Assembly (NCBI GenBank): GCA_021234155.1
Contig: JAJEKV010000002.1
Coordinates: 29,323,115 to 29,387,114 of the forward strand
Direction of reading: 5' to 3'
Length of the DNA stretch: 64,000 bases
From: Isoetes taiwanensis
Lineage: Eukaryota; Streptophyta; Lycopodiopsida; Isoetales; Isoetaceae
The notes beneath the pieces were generated by a model. It was given only the letters and a program-made list of their open reading frames with translations. It was not told where the DNA came from and made no database searches. Positions 33,689 to 45,724 of this stretch are shown one piece after another. The position numbers and the translations under genes are program-made. Numbering within the stretch: position 1 is the first letter of the stretch; every line of letters starts with the position of its first letter.

Positions 33689-34528
33689 TGTTATGAATAT
33701 GGTAGCTCGGGGGAGTGGTCTTGGAAGTTAGTCTTGGTGGACTAGCGTGGGTGTCTAAGTTTGGCAAATTATTGGCAAGGAAAGGCAATAAAGGCAACCT
33801 ATGGTCTATATTTATGATGCTAAAAATGTTTAGCTAAATAAAAAAGGGCTAAAGTCATAGCAGAGGCCTATAAATAGACTCGAACTTCAGTTACACATAT
33901 CTCGACAACCAGAGCTCCGATTGAAGCGATTCTTTACTTCGTTGGAACCGTCTCGGAGTCTAGTTTCGAATTGGGGCGGCATGTTCCGTGAATCATCCGA
34001 ATAAGTGAGATATAGCCGGAAGAGTGATAGGGGGTCAAAGAAGACTGCTCTACTCATTCGCTCATGAATCTGATTCTAAGAAAGCCATTAATTTTTTCTA
34101 GAGCTTCTGCTATTCTTATTCAATAGCTTGTTACTATCCTAGATTCTAACTCTTGGTGTCTTATATTGCGGACTGCTAGCTCGAGGGAGGGGCTACCAGT
34201 GGAAGCTGATTGTCAGGCCTTGCCATAATTCTGCCAATTCTTAGCACCGAATGACCCAGTTGGGTGGTGAACTATCATACATTGGTTATTGCATCTTGAC
34301 CTAACTCTGGTTTTGGTGAACTAGAGCTTGGCCAATCTGAGTTATCCATGTAACTCATATTGGATGTTTGTTTCAAATAGATATCTTTTGCCATTGCTAA
34401 CAGTTTGATTGTGGAATATGTAGCAATTCTGGATGGATTACAGATTGGGAGACCATGAATTGATTGAGAAGCCTTAAATAAGGTTTCAGGAATATAAAAA
34501 GTATGGTTCATTGGTGTGATCCATAACA
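33689..34528 (+). repeat. 3' LTR of copy A
   Basis: 840 bp, TGTTATGAATATGG...GATCCATAACA, preceded by a purine tract. Matches the LTR of copy B (49396-50236, inverse strand) with a few percent divergence by eye. Confidence 0.9.
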
Positions 34529-36109
34529 CCGTCACCCCGCTTTTAATCGGCATCATGGCCGTGCGGTGGTGCATCGTTATCAATCAGCTTTTGGCTGAGC
34601 GTTTTGTGGGCTTCCATGTCTCGCCTCTTGGGCGATTCATATTATAAGCCCTCTTTCTTTGTGTGCCTCTCGATGCTTGGTCATCATCTCCTGGATTGCA
34701 TCTGCCAGATCTTTCATTGTGTCTGCCCTTATCATGAGGGTGTGAACTGGCTGTCCCCATTTTATGCCTCTGTACGTGTTCCTGACGTCTCCATACACTG
34801 GGCACTCGTTGAGCAGGTGATTCTCATCCTCTACTTTTCCCGTGACGGGTTCTCCCTTTTTATTTTCCTCCATCTGTCTTTTTCAATTCTTAGATCGTGA
34901 TTTCCCATCATGAATCTCGCCAGGACTTCTCCCCTGGCCTTCCCTAGCAGAGAGTCTCGGTACATCTGTTGCCCTATCTGCTTTTCTGGATTGAAAACTG
35001 TCATGAGCCAACATGTCTTGGGTCTGATGTGTTTTTGCAGCCATGTTCTTGTAGCCTTGTCGACCCAGTCTTCATTTTATTTTCCCTCGTTTATTAGGTC
35101 ACTCAGGTTCATCCCCATCTCTCTGGTCCATAACGCTACATCCTTGAACCATCCACTGCTTATGATGATATGTGATTTTGCTGACTCGTTGATTGCAATG
35201 CTTGACAACTTCCCTGGATGACCCTGCATTGTCTTTTATTAGATATCTGATAGTTCTTTCCTATGCTCTCACTTCCATTGGTTTCTGGCCTGTCTCATAT
35301 ATTATGACTGTCAAGGGCGTGTTTGCGTGCAACCTAAATTCCTGTTTATGCCACTGTCTGAGGATCCCTCCCTGTTTGTCCCATTTCTTATCTGTTAGGC
35401 CCGGTCCCCATGCCTCAGCTCCATATAGTTGCGTCGACATGACTACTGCACTGAATAAGTAGCACTTGATCTCTCAGTCGATTATTCTGCTTTTATTACA
35501 GAATTTTTTTATACTGAAGTAGCTCCCAATGGCTGATTGAAACCTGGCATCCGTACCTTTAGCCCATTTCCCCGTGCCATGTGCGTCATATCCCATATAC
35601 CTGTATTCTGTTGATTCCTCTAATTCTGTCCCCATGTATCTGAAAGATCTGTGTCTGTTCCTGTTACCGAAGACGACTATTTTGGTTTTCGCAAGGTTCA
35701 CCGTTAACCCTGTTCTTTCGCAAAATATCTCTAGTAGCTTTAGTAATCTGTGCATTCCCTTATTCTTTGTTGCCATCATGCTTAGGTCATCAGCATATAG
35801 CATAATGGGTACTTTGGTGTCTCCTAGTGTGGGGGCGTCGGTATCCCCTTGCTGTTCTGCTATGAAACCCTGCAATGCATCTATGTATATGCCAAACAAA
35901 GTTGGGGATAGAGGGCATCTCTGTTTGACTCCTGTCGCAATTTATCGCCTGTCCTTCCTGTTCCATTTTTGCATAGACTCTGTGATATAGTCTTGCAATT
36001 GCTCCTACCATATCTCCTGGTGCCTGCATGTCTATCAGTCTCTGCATGAGCTTTTTCCTCGGTACGGTGTCAAAGGCTTTTTTGAAGTCCACAAAACAGC
36101 ATACTGTCT
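34529..36109 (-). mobile_element. LINE, 3' part (RT motif B-C to C-terminus), split by the 9-kb transposon
   Basis: Read on the minus strand, RT motif A (CCFVDFKKAFDTVPRKK) begins just inside 36109. It is followed after frameshifts by TLFGIYIDALQ, the catalytic box MLYADDLSMM, and YRYMGYDAHG. The C-terminus has the HLLNECPVYGDVRNTY motif shared with the LINEs at 45.5 and 54.7 kb. The 3' end abuts the LTR of copy A at 34529. The upstream part of the same RT continues at 45145-45283. The element is decayed (several frameshifts) but was continuous in frame at the transposon insertion point. Confidence 0.88.
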
Positions 36110-36130
36110 GGGTAGTTGCACGAAAGGGTG
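36110..36130 (+). repeat. Left terminal inverted repeat of the 9-kb transposon
   Basis: GTAGTTGCACGAAAGGGTG after two leading G; pairs with 45120-45138. Confidence 0.85.
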
Positions 36131-36454
36131 GATAAAAAAAGGGCCCAAATTTTACATTTACAAAGGCAAAATGTAGGCAATATTTTGGAGGGGGGTCATT
36201 AATACCACAATTAATGGTTGGAGGTTTGGGGGGAACCACATTTGGAAGGATTTTGAACGTGTGTGTTTTCTCCGTCCCGCTCAACAAGCCACTCCCGAAC
36301 TCTCTCTCTGTTAGCAAAGCTCTGTCGTGAGCAGTGGCCGATTCGAATCCTTACTTGACGATTCTTAGTTCCCTTCTGCATCATAAGCTTCTTGGTCTTC
36401 TTAGAAGGGTCGGGCCGAGCCCATGATCGTGGTTTAGTTCTTAGGTTTGGGATC

Positions 36455-39400
36455 ATGACAAAGCCTCCATCTCGTGTTTCCCCCAGGAAATCACCACGTT
36501 TGAAGCCAATGCAAAGGTCTCCAAAGCATGCAGCAAAGAAAATGAAGGGTGGGACGTCTCCATCAGCAAAGAGAAAGCTACAAGTACATCAGCCCGAGTT
36601 TGAGAAGGTAACAGTGAAACACCTTAGAAGCAACCATTTTGATACTCTTTATCCAGGGCTTTTACAAATAGTGCAAGGAGTTTGGGGGGGAGTGAAGCTC
36701 CAAGCAGTGAGGGGTTATCGAGAGTAGGATCGAGCCAAAGATGGATGCAAGACTTCTTTAAAATGTATGAGTTTGTTTTTAATAGGGACAGAGGTAGCAA
36801 ACCATCATATACCCCTCAGTATTTTGCTTTCGAGCATATGCTCTTCATTCCAAGGGCATAAATGTTGATTGGGAAGAGCTAAAAGAGTGCACTGTGCATT
36901 TGCTAAAACTGCTCATAAGGAGTCCGACCTAACTGAAGTTATTACCTTGAAATCCTCCAATGTGAAAGCCATGCATGGTAAATCAGCCAGTTGAAGAAGG
37001 GCAACACATGAAATTGATGGCGAATTGCTAGAAAGGAGATCCCATGACTCCTTAACTTTGAACAATCGATTGAAATCTTTTAAAAAACGTAAGAAAGATA
37101 ATAGAATCAGATGTATGTAAATTAGAGGCTTTGAAAGGAGTACTTTGAGCAGAGTTATACAAAGCAAGGATGCTCAAGTGAAAGTTCAAATGGACAAGCT
37201 AGACTCCTTAAGAGCAAGCAAGCAACCAATTGATTTGCAACTTGCCTTGGCGCTTCACTTTGAAGAAGAAAAGAAAAGTTTGGTTATGGAGATGGATGCC
37301 TTGTCGAAACCAATTGAGAACCTTTTGCAATGAATTGGCTGAATTGATGCTTCACAAAAGACATAACGACAAATCGAGGCAAATAACAAGTAGTATGAGC
37401 AGGATCAATGAGATAATAGATCAAATGGAGAAATCTGGTGTAATGTCATTGCATCCCCGCTCCTGCTCATGGACCAGATCCGATAGCATCCACATCTCAT
37501 GTGATTACAACATGTACCAAATTTAATGACTCCCTCGAGTCTACCATGGTAATAATGGTATGTTGTGGACATCCCTCAACGCCTATTATGTCTAGCCTTT
37601 AGGGTGTCTACAACTAACTTAAGGCGCATTACCCAATGTTGCTGGCCGTAAGGGTTCACTGCCGAATCATTGAATGCCGTGTTCAGTCGATAAGACCTTG
37701 TTTATTGAATGCATGGATCTGTTGAAGTTTTTACATACAGTCTTAAGTGTTTCATTTGTACATAGATTTGAATCTTTCTTGCCTTAGAATAAATGCACTT
37801 GAATGTATTTTAATTGTAATTGGATCTTTGTTTTGAGCAGTTCTTTTTCACATCTGTAATTTCATAATGGTTTATGTATTTTCTCTTTATATGTACATAT
37901 AACATGCTAGAATGCAAATGAGATTATGATTACATCTATCTTTCTAGTTTTCTATTACATTTACAGCAGTCATGTTGGTAGATATTATTATACTATAAGT
38001 GTACATTTGTTTTACCACTTCTGATTTACATCTAGTTTGCAAATTTTTTAGCTTTTTTTCATTGACATGAATTTTTCCTTTACATTTACCTTTTGACATG
38101 TTGGGATGTACATGTTAACAAGATAATACAATTAATTTACTCACAAATTTCTTCAATGTAGATATGGATAGCATCAAGAAACCAGCAGCCACATTGACAG
38201 GTAGTATGTAGTATTGATGTATATTTGCATTGCATGTTTGCGACTTCATTGTTACTTGGTTTAGGTTGCACGAAGAAATTTCATGGAAAAGGGTTGAAAT
38301 TGACATACGAGGAGTCCTCTGGAGCTGAAACATCAGGAAAGGATGATGTCCTTGGTAGTGAAACTCCATCCACATCTAGGTCGCCTGTGAAAAGAAACAA
38401 TCTTTGACAATGTGGAGGACAAAGCACATTCGAGCGAACTTGATAGAAGATGTGGAAGGTGAGATCCCACTTGTAGGTGAGATCCCAAATGTGGAAACAG
38501 AGTTGGCTTTGTTGCAAAGCAAAGAACACGAGCCATTCAATAGTAAGTGTCTCTAACTACATTCTTCTTGTTTTTAATTTAGTGTCTTTGAACTCAAAAG
38601 CCTGAACTTGCCATTTTCCGGTGAACGGGCTGATTTAAATGGTGAGCAATCGATGACATTAAGTCGCCACCAAAGAATTCAATATCAGTGCATATTTTTA
38701 ATGTTCTTTATCTCTATACCAAATTTGTATTGGGGTTTTAATTTGTTGGTGGTAGATGACACGGGAGGAGAGCCTACAAGTGAAAGGGGTAGCTGAATTG
38801 GAGAGCCTAGATCTTGAAAGGGCATGCAAAGTTGCAACAAAGGTCAGAGGTGTTCGTGAAAAAAAAGGAGGACGAGCCAAAGTTAAAAAGAAAGGTAGAT
38901 TCAAGAAAGGAAGCAACAAATGTAAAAAGGTGAGACTTGCTGTTTTTGGGTGTTTAGTTTAGGGTTTAATTTCTTGGAATTGTAATTATAGGCATCATTA
39001 ACTCTTCTATGCTAATGCCTAATTCTAATATTAAGCATATGAATACATCTCCTAACTACATACACTTATTTTTGTAGGCATAAGACCGCCAATCGAAATC
39101 TGCTTTTAAGGTATTTGTGTATGTTTTTAAAACAATTGTAATCATTTCAAGTTAACATTCTATTATTCTTTGTAGAATGGTGGAGAACATGAAGACGTTG
39201 AAGGCTCGCACTCCACTTTTCCCATTCAAGAATAGCCAGCCTAAACCTCCAATGAAAGTGGTTGATATAGACATTGAAGCTTTGTGCGCAGCCAACTCGA
39301 GGATGACAAACCGCCTTGTGGAACTCTATGGCAGGTGATTTTCCATTCTTTCCGTGTTTTGAAGCATTTATCAAGATTTGGAAAGCTTTTTTACGAATAT

Positions 39401-40263
39401 GCTCTTATTTGTGACCTTGTGCTCAATTAGGTATTTGCATGATAAGTCTGCGCAAGTGGAAAAGCGTAATCCATATCTTCTCTGCTTACAATTACTTTTT
39501 ATTCAAGGAGGCTTCAAGCAACAAGAAAAGAAATGATGCATCGAAGTCTGCCGTCGTAGACGCAGTGAAGCAAGGACTTGCTGGGCTAGTCATGGCTAAA
39601 TGCCAATACATCCTCGTGCACATTACTTGAGAGAACGAAACACTGTCTTGGCCATATTTGCTCTTCTTGCCGAGCAAATCTAAAGTTCTCGATGCACCAA
39701 ATTGTACATATCCTGAACCCTTTAAATGGCTTTGCCACAAATGAAAAGGCAATTAGAGGGTATGACATCCCTTTGATATGTTTTTTATTTCAATTAATCT
39801 CAATGTTTTGCTAAATCTTACATGACTATTTTATATGCGCAGACTACACACGCAGATTTTGATGAGTCAGACATCCAAAGGAATGGATTACTTGAGGAAA
39901 AATAACATCAAAGGTATAAATTACGTTGAAGTACCACAACAACCTGACTTGACATCTTGCGGGCTGTTTGTGATGGCATTTATGCACAAGTTTGTTGACC
40001 TACTTATTTCCGGAAAAGACTCAAAGGTACATTATTAATGATCAATTTGAAATTGGCACATTATTTCCTTTTAATGATCAATTCTAACATTGGCACATTA
40101 TTATATCTTGCAGATTACACAAGACTGGTTTACGTATGAGTATGCCCTTTCACGACGACAGGTCTTGATAGACGCTCTCATTAGTGAGAGTGGTGGCTGC
40201 TCAACGATAGCTTCTATAGAACAAGCACGGGCAGATGCACTCGAAGAGTCATTTGGTAGTTAA
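36455..40263 (+). pseudogene. Ulp1-like (C48) cysteine peptidase gene of the 9-kb transposon
   Basis: The N-terminal exon begins with a basic MTKPPSRVSPRKSPRLKP stretch (36455). A charged helical piece (37145-37333), a Lys-rich piece (38757-38940) and an exon at 39176-39334 with clean AG/GT borders follow. The last two exons are 39843-40026 and 40114-40263, in matching phase. They carry VPQQPDLTSCGLFVMAFM, with the oxyanion-hole Gln and catalytic Cys of the SUMO-protease fold, then DWFTYEYALSRRQ and a stop. The region that should hold the catalytic His (about 39600-39760) is disrupted by stops. Ulp1-like domains are known passengers of plant Mutator- and CACTA-type elements, where their role is unclear. 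Exon structure upstream of 39176 is uncertain. Confidence 0.68.
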
Positions 40264-42027
40264 ATCTTCCTTGATGCCACTTCGTCTCCGGACATGTCCT
40301 TGAACTTGCAGTCTTGAATGTTTAAATTATATTTTTCTGGTCTAAATAAATTTGGTATATTGTGCATGTCAACCGATTCTCATGAGCGGATGGAATGTAA
40401 ACCGATTCAATTTAAACATTTCTCTTATTCAAATTTATCATGTTTTATTGTTGGCGTGTTTAGGGAAAAGAAAGGTCTTAGTATTTGATATTGATGGAGG
40501 ATTGGGTTGTCCGACATCCAAGGATGAGTTCTCATTTGCAAAAACACAAAGATGCTAGGCCGATAGAGATAGGGGATAGAGTGTATATATGCAGGGCCCG
40601 GCATGAGGGTCTTCCTCTATTATGCACATGCCATTAACTTTGATTTGGGGATATGGTCCGAAATGCCACTTAGTTTAGTATGCGATAATTGAGCAAATTA
40701 AAAGTAGAGGGCTTTCCGGATCTGAAATTCATATTTGGAAGAAGTAGATGTTGGGTGCTTCCATTTAGAATAAACCCGCCAAAAAAATCTTTATGTGAAG
40801 AACTTGGAAGTTATTTCAACTGAATTTCCCAAGTATCATAGGAGGGCTCTGCTTTGTTTGATGATGCACAATACAAGTGCTCATTAAATCCCTATACTCA
40901 TACATTTGTATACCACCATGGACACTTAACAAACAAAATGATAACGTTATGACCGCACTCTACCCCCTGGATTGAAGGGCTCCGCAATGGGATGAGATTT
41001 CAACATAATGTGAGGGATCACCCGCTTCATTCACCAATTGATGCATTTGACAAGTTGGTTATGGAGCGGATCACATATGAGTATGGCAGTTCCCTGATGC
41101 AATTGCGGGCTGCATGCACTCACACACATGTACGGTCGATGACCTCGATGGCGAGGAGACAAGTTCTTCGGCGAAGCACGGGCTCTCGAACGCCCGTATA
41201 TCCTTCGGCACCCATGACGATGAGATCTGCTGCTATGGCAAAGATATTTAGACACGCTCGGATCATCATGAGCTCCTGCCTTGCATACTTTAAGAGGTAA
41301 TTAATTAATAGTCTTCTAAAGATTAAGTAAAAGTATTACGTGTACTAACCATCTCATGTTGTTTATCGATGCAGGCCCCAACTTCATACATGTGGAACTA
41401 AATGAAGATATGTGAAAGGAGTTGACATGTAACATATTGACATGAGATGAAGTGAAATTTTGTAAAACATATTGTAACTTTTTCTTCATATTGTAACCAG
41501 AAAAACATATTGTAACCAGATCTTCATCTTTAAATACAAAAATTTTGTCCACTTTTAAATGACAATATTTGCACATTCTTGACTTGTATAGTAGCATGTA
41601 AGTCTGCAATTTTCAGTTCAAAGATAAGGCACAAAAAATCATGCATAAAAAAGATCATGCATAAAAAAGTTTGATTTGATGTCCACTGAATGTAAATCAG
41701 ATGTATTTTGTATTCTGTCTGGGTCATTGACCTAGTTTTGACCTAGTCAATGTATTCAATTACTCCCAATCAGTTAGAGATATCCGCCGGACTTTTCACA
41801 CAACCTTCCTCATACATGAGAGCACACAATACAATTGATTTGGCATGAAAATGATGAATACAAGAAATATGGTAAACAATTTTATGTGACGGTCATTTTT
41901 CGCCTTTAGGGATTTGCATAAAAAACTGTCTTCGATTTTACATACTGATCTACAATCTCGCGATTTCCCAAAAAGCATTTCGTGCCGATAATTGGATAAT
42001 TCATATGCATAAGCAACACCTTTTATT
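40264..42027. other. Centre of the 9-kb transposon, unassigned
   Basis: Short plus-strand frames (40352-40558; 40992-41300, with a GRSRA-like basic segment on the inverse strand) and AT-rich sequence. I see no recognisable domain. It separates the two convergent genes. Confidence 0.35.
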
Positions 42028-44800
42028 TTATGCTTTGATGGCTCCAATGGAAATCTCGCCCCTATCCTCGGACTCGGGATGGACAAGGACCTTCTTTCCT
42101 TTAAGTAATTTATACTTCTGATGGCAGCCAGGTATTAGCTGAAAATATTCACCTGATATAACTTCATCACCACGGTAAAATTGATTCCCATAGTCATCCA
42201 TGACGTCTACTTCAAGAGCATGTTTCACTTCCGTGCATTGTATGATATAATAGGCCACGCCTTCATAATTGTCTGGAGCTGCGAATGATCCGAAGTAATC
42301 TCCAACTTGGATTGTCTCATCCACATTGTCTATGTCATTTGCCCACAAGTCTTGTAGCTCATTCTCATCATCTCCTAGACTGTTCTGATTTGTAGGCTCT
42401 AGTTTTCTTAAATCCCACTTACCACAATGGCCAACATTCTCACAAGCAAAAGCCAATCAAAACTTATGCATGCCTTGCAAAACATGAAAGAGACCTGCAT
42501 AGTAGCTTGGTTGGATCACTAGGGTCTATCGATGAGACGCAATGAATTGTTCACACACCTTTGACTGCAACATGTCAAGTCTTTTGTCTTCTCAAATGTT
42601 AGTAACCTCCCAAAAAACCCGTTCCACATCTGATTTTTTTTCTCTCAAAACATCACAAGCAGTTTTAGCATTTATGACCACCTTGCCCTCCTTCTTTCTT
42701 TGTTCTGCCTCAAGCCATAGCTTCGCAATAGCCCCTTCTCCATCATGTGTGCCTTTACCATGTCCCAAACCAAAAATTCCATTGCATTCTTATTTTATGT
42801 TCATGATGATACCTGTTACGTGATAGAATGCTCGTCTCGATTTGAATTGGGCTGCACACCCGTCGTCGGACAAAACTAAGTGAAACTTCTTCTCACTTTG
42901 CCATCGTTTTCTTGCAACCACTTAAGATGCAACCTGAATGCATCCCTGCATACAAAGTGAGTATCATGTGTCTTATCATCTGAAATGAAGAAGTGCACAC
43001 ATTTCCTCATTTTTCCATTAACCTTGAACATTGTGATATGAACTAAAATGCTGATCCGCTTCGTTGTACCAATGTTGCTTTGGATCTCATTGAATGGTTT
43101 CGTGAGTATAATTCTACGAGAAATCAACAACCGATAGTACAAAGATCATCCCCAAGTGTTCTAATGGATTCCTTGAATTGCTTGCTTTGCCAATGTGCCA
43201 CAAAGTTATGATGTACAAATTTAGCCATATGATCAAACATATTATCTAACATGCATTTTGCCTTTGCTTTGTTCTTGTCAATCAAACTTCACCTTGAGAA
43301 CTTCCTTTCTTGAAGGTTCATTCACATAGCTATAGGCTTGCCATGCAACAAAAGTTCTTCAATGCTTTCACTCTCCTCCCTTGGACATAATTCAATCTTC
43401 TTTTTTCCACAATTTCCACAAGCTGAACTTATACATTTTAGATAGTGCCACTCCTCATCTTCTGCTCTATCACATACCATGGCTCTCCAAAGCATGCTGA
43501 CATTCTCAAATGTCCTTTTCTTTGCCTGACAAATTCCAGCATTGTCTTCCTCGAAGTTGCAAATTCTACAGCTTGCAAGAGCGGTTCTCATGGACTTTTG
43601 ACCTCATCATATTAAATGCTTTCCTAAACAAATCTGCCTTTCGTGTTTGACACAACAAAGCAAGTGTTTCTTTCTTTTAGCTTCCGTATGCATGTTGGTT
43701 TTAAGTATATAAACCGCCTAATGCCAATTCCAACATCGGGATGCTTGATCCACAAAGTTCTCGATATAATTCAACAGAAAATGCATAGAAACAGAGTTTA
43801 CATCAATACATTTTCAAGATTTCAAATACATCTACTATAGCTTCACATACAAATTACAATCTTGTCCACATCCTACATTTATTACAGCTTTCACATCTAT
43901 TACACATCCTACATCTTTCACATCCTTACTTTCAAGAGTCTACCTCTGTAATGAATTTGAACAATTGGGAAGAAATGTAAAACAGAATTTCAGAACTTGT
44001 ACAACCATAAAGCAAAGTAAATTTTCCTATTATTACACTCATAAGGTAAATTAGAAAGAATTATGAATATTGTTTCAATGTAAAGAATAACACCCAAGTA
44101 CATATATTTGTATAATCAAATCAAGGCAATGTATAATTTGTACACTGTAATGTCAATGTATTGAATTGCCCTGTGTCCTTTCTTCATCACATCTCTAACT
44201 TTTGGTGAGACTTTTGTGTTATCCAACCAAAATTGGGCAATCAAATTCTTCATAGCCTGATCTACAACATTTGTTCTGGGTTTTCGACCTGCTAATGCCC
44301 ATAGATTTGCTCCACCTAATGACATTTCCTTCCTTCTTTTTGCTGCAAGGCTCATATTCCGTGGATGTAATTTCAACAATTTGGCTGCCTTTGTACGCTT
44401 CAATGATTCTCCCTCTTTTCCAACTACCATAGCAAGAACGAGTGTTTAGCGACAAGTTTATCATTGCTATTTGCTCTTTTCACCTCTTGAAGGCCATCAA
44501 TGAGATTTTTTACCATTTTTTCCTTCACAATAGCCTCTTCAGCTTCCCAAGGATGGGTTCGAATGAAAACATAACCTTTTATCCCAAGAGTCTTTTTTGG
44601 CAAACGTAATTTGGTGTTTTGGGTCCAAATTAGAGACTTGTTGCACAATAAGATCAACGGCTTCATTCACCTTTCTTCTTACACCTTTTGTCACATATCC
44701 AAAGATCACAAGATTTTTCGTTTTGACTTCCCTTGGGAACTGTTGGGTTCTTGCCCTGATCCGATTCATCGGTAGAGTCTTCTCGCTCTTGCTTCCAACC
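42028..44800 (-). pseudogene. Transposase-like gene with SDGCAAQFK motif
   Basis: On the minus strand, pieces follow in order. An N-terminal part (44769-44424) has KEKMVKNLIDGLQEVKRA. At 44430-44116 there is NLIAQFWLDNTKVSPKVRDV, a pattern I associate with uncharacterised eukaryotic transposon proteins (FW..D..T..SP..KDV). A Cys-rich segment (43591-43322) has ISSACGNCGKKK. The core (43142-42840) has VHFFISDDKTHDTHFV and, after a frameshift near 42888, LVLSDDGCAAQFKSRRAFYH. A C-terminal domain (42456-42028) has YYIIQCTEVKHALEVD and QFYRGDEVISGEYF. The same SDD...SDGCAAQ(F/Y)K architecture occurs in transposase-like proteins of animals. The Asp residues could be catalytic (inference). At least one frameshift and probable introns break the gene. 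Confidence 0.6.
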
Positions 44801-45119
44801 TACCTTCTTCCATAGCTTCACCCCAAAACAATGAATTACGCCCTTTGTAAAAACAAGATCAAAATGGGACTTTCTGATTTTTTAGGTTCGATTGATCTGG
44901 GAACAGATTGAATCGGTTGGGAGGAGAATTCGAGGGAGTCCGAAATCGAAGGTGATTCCAATTTCAAATTCATTGCACGAATTTTGTTAGTTACCATAAT
45001 TAAATATGGAATCTTTCATGTTGGTTGCTAGCATTAAATGTCATGTAAAATCTAATTTTTTCCCCCTAACTACACTAACCTAGTGTAACCTATTATTACA
45101 TTATACAAGAAATATGAGA

Positions 45120-45138
45120 CACCCTTTCGTGCAACTAC
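45120..45138 (-). repeat. Right terminal inverted repeat of the 9-kb transposon
   Basis: Inverse of GTAGTTGCACGAAAGGGTG; followed by the CTGTCT duplication. Confidence 0.85.
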
Positions 45139-45144
45139 CTGTCT

Positions 45145-45283
45145 TCTTTCTCTATGATCTGTTATGTTCTATTAGTATTCGGAGGGTTACTAGGTGATCT
45201 GTAGTTGAGTGTTCTGGCCTGAAGCCTGCCTGTCCTTGTGCCCTCAATTTTCATGTCTCTGCCCACTGTTTTAACTTACTGCA
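45145..45283 (-). mobile_element. LINE, upstream RT part (continues at 36109)
   Basis: The minus strand encodes GQAGFRPEHSTTDHLVTLRI followed by a premature stop and RKKT, exactly the RT segment that precedes motif A at 36109. The fragment ends at about 45283, where copy B of the LTR element begins. Confidence 0.85.
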
Positions 45284-45724
45284 GGGAAGATTGATTTACT
45301 CTTTTGAGATGTATTAGCAAAGCTTAAGATCTACTAGATGAAATTTAAGTTTTAAGATAAAGGCAAGATTAAGAAAAGATCAAGGGTTCCGTTGAAGCAC
45401 CGACTCCAACCAGTAGCACCAACTACTGCTCAAAACTCTAGACACCAATCTAGAATTTCAATGTCATCCATTAACATTAACACTTATGGCACCAACCATT
45501 GTGCAACTATTAATGGCATGATCATTCATTAGAATAGAATAGAATAGAATAGAATAGGTTTTTAGCGTCCTCGGAGACCAATTGGCCTATGGGACCCAAA
45601 CAAGAAAGAGAGCAGCAAGCATATTACTGACAGGATTAAAAAACCCCCGCCCCGAAGGGTTTTCGAGGGAAAAACCTTAGCAGTAATAAGCCTGCTGGCA
45701 CACTGTACAATTGCATAAGACAGC

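Larger units (their letters stand above)
27175..34528 (+). mobile_element. Non-autonomous LTR retrotransposon, copy A (interrupted by a copia element)
   Basis: The parts are: a truncated 5' LTR (27175-27284), a primer-binding site (27287-27299), a non-coding internal region (27300-27779 and 33095-33688), a purine tract AAAAAGGGAAGAA, and a full 3' LTR (33689-34528, 840 bp, TGTTAT...ATAACA). The internal region, about 1.1 kb without the insertion, has no gag or pol; it contains four copies of the word GTTGGTGCT. It resembles a large TRIM or small LARD that needs proteins from another element. Copy B at 45284-50236 is the same element in inverse orientation. Confidence 0.85.
36110..45138. mobile_element. 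9,029-bp TIR DNA transposon carrying a Ulp1-like gene and a transposase-like gene
   Basis: The ends are inverted: GTAGTTGCACGAAAGGGTG begins at 36112 and its inverse ends at 45138, with two extra G on the left. CTGTCT flanks both sides (36104-36109 and 45139-45144). Removing the element and one copy of CTGTCT restores a continuous LINE RT frame. Inside, the plus-strand half has a multi-exon gene ending in a Ulp1/C48 peptidase fold (36455-40263). The minus-strand half (42028-44800) has transposase-like pieces with an SDGCAAQFK motif. The two genes converge. Both show frame damage, so this copy is probably dead. A 6-bp duplication does not fit CACTA (3) or Mutator (9), and I do not assign a superfamily. 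Confidence 0.82.

Noticed and set aside
34604-36000. Plus-strand frames of 89-138 codons
   Set aside because: Opposite strand of the LINE RT and C-terminus.
36110-45138. Assigning the 9-kb element to CACTA or Mutator because it carries Ulp1
   Set aside because: Termini do not begin with CACTA and the duplication is 6 bp, not 3 or 9; no MULE or En/Spm transposase motif seen.
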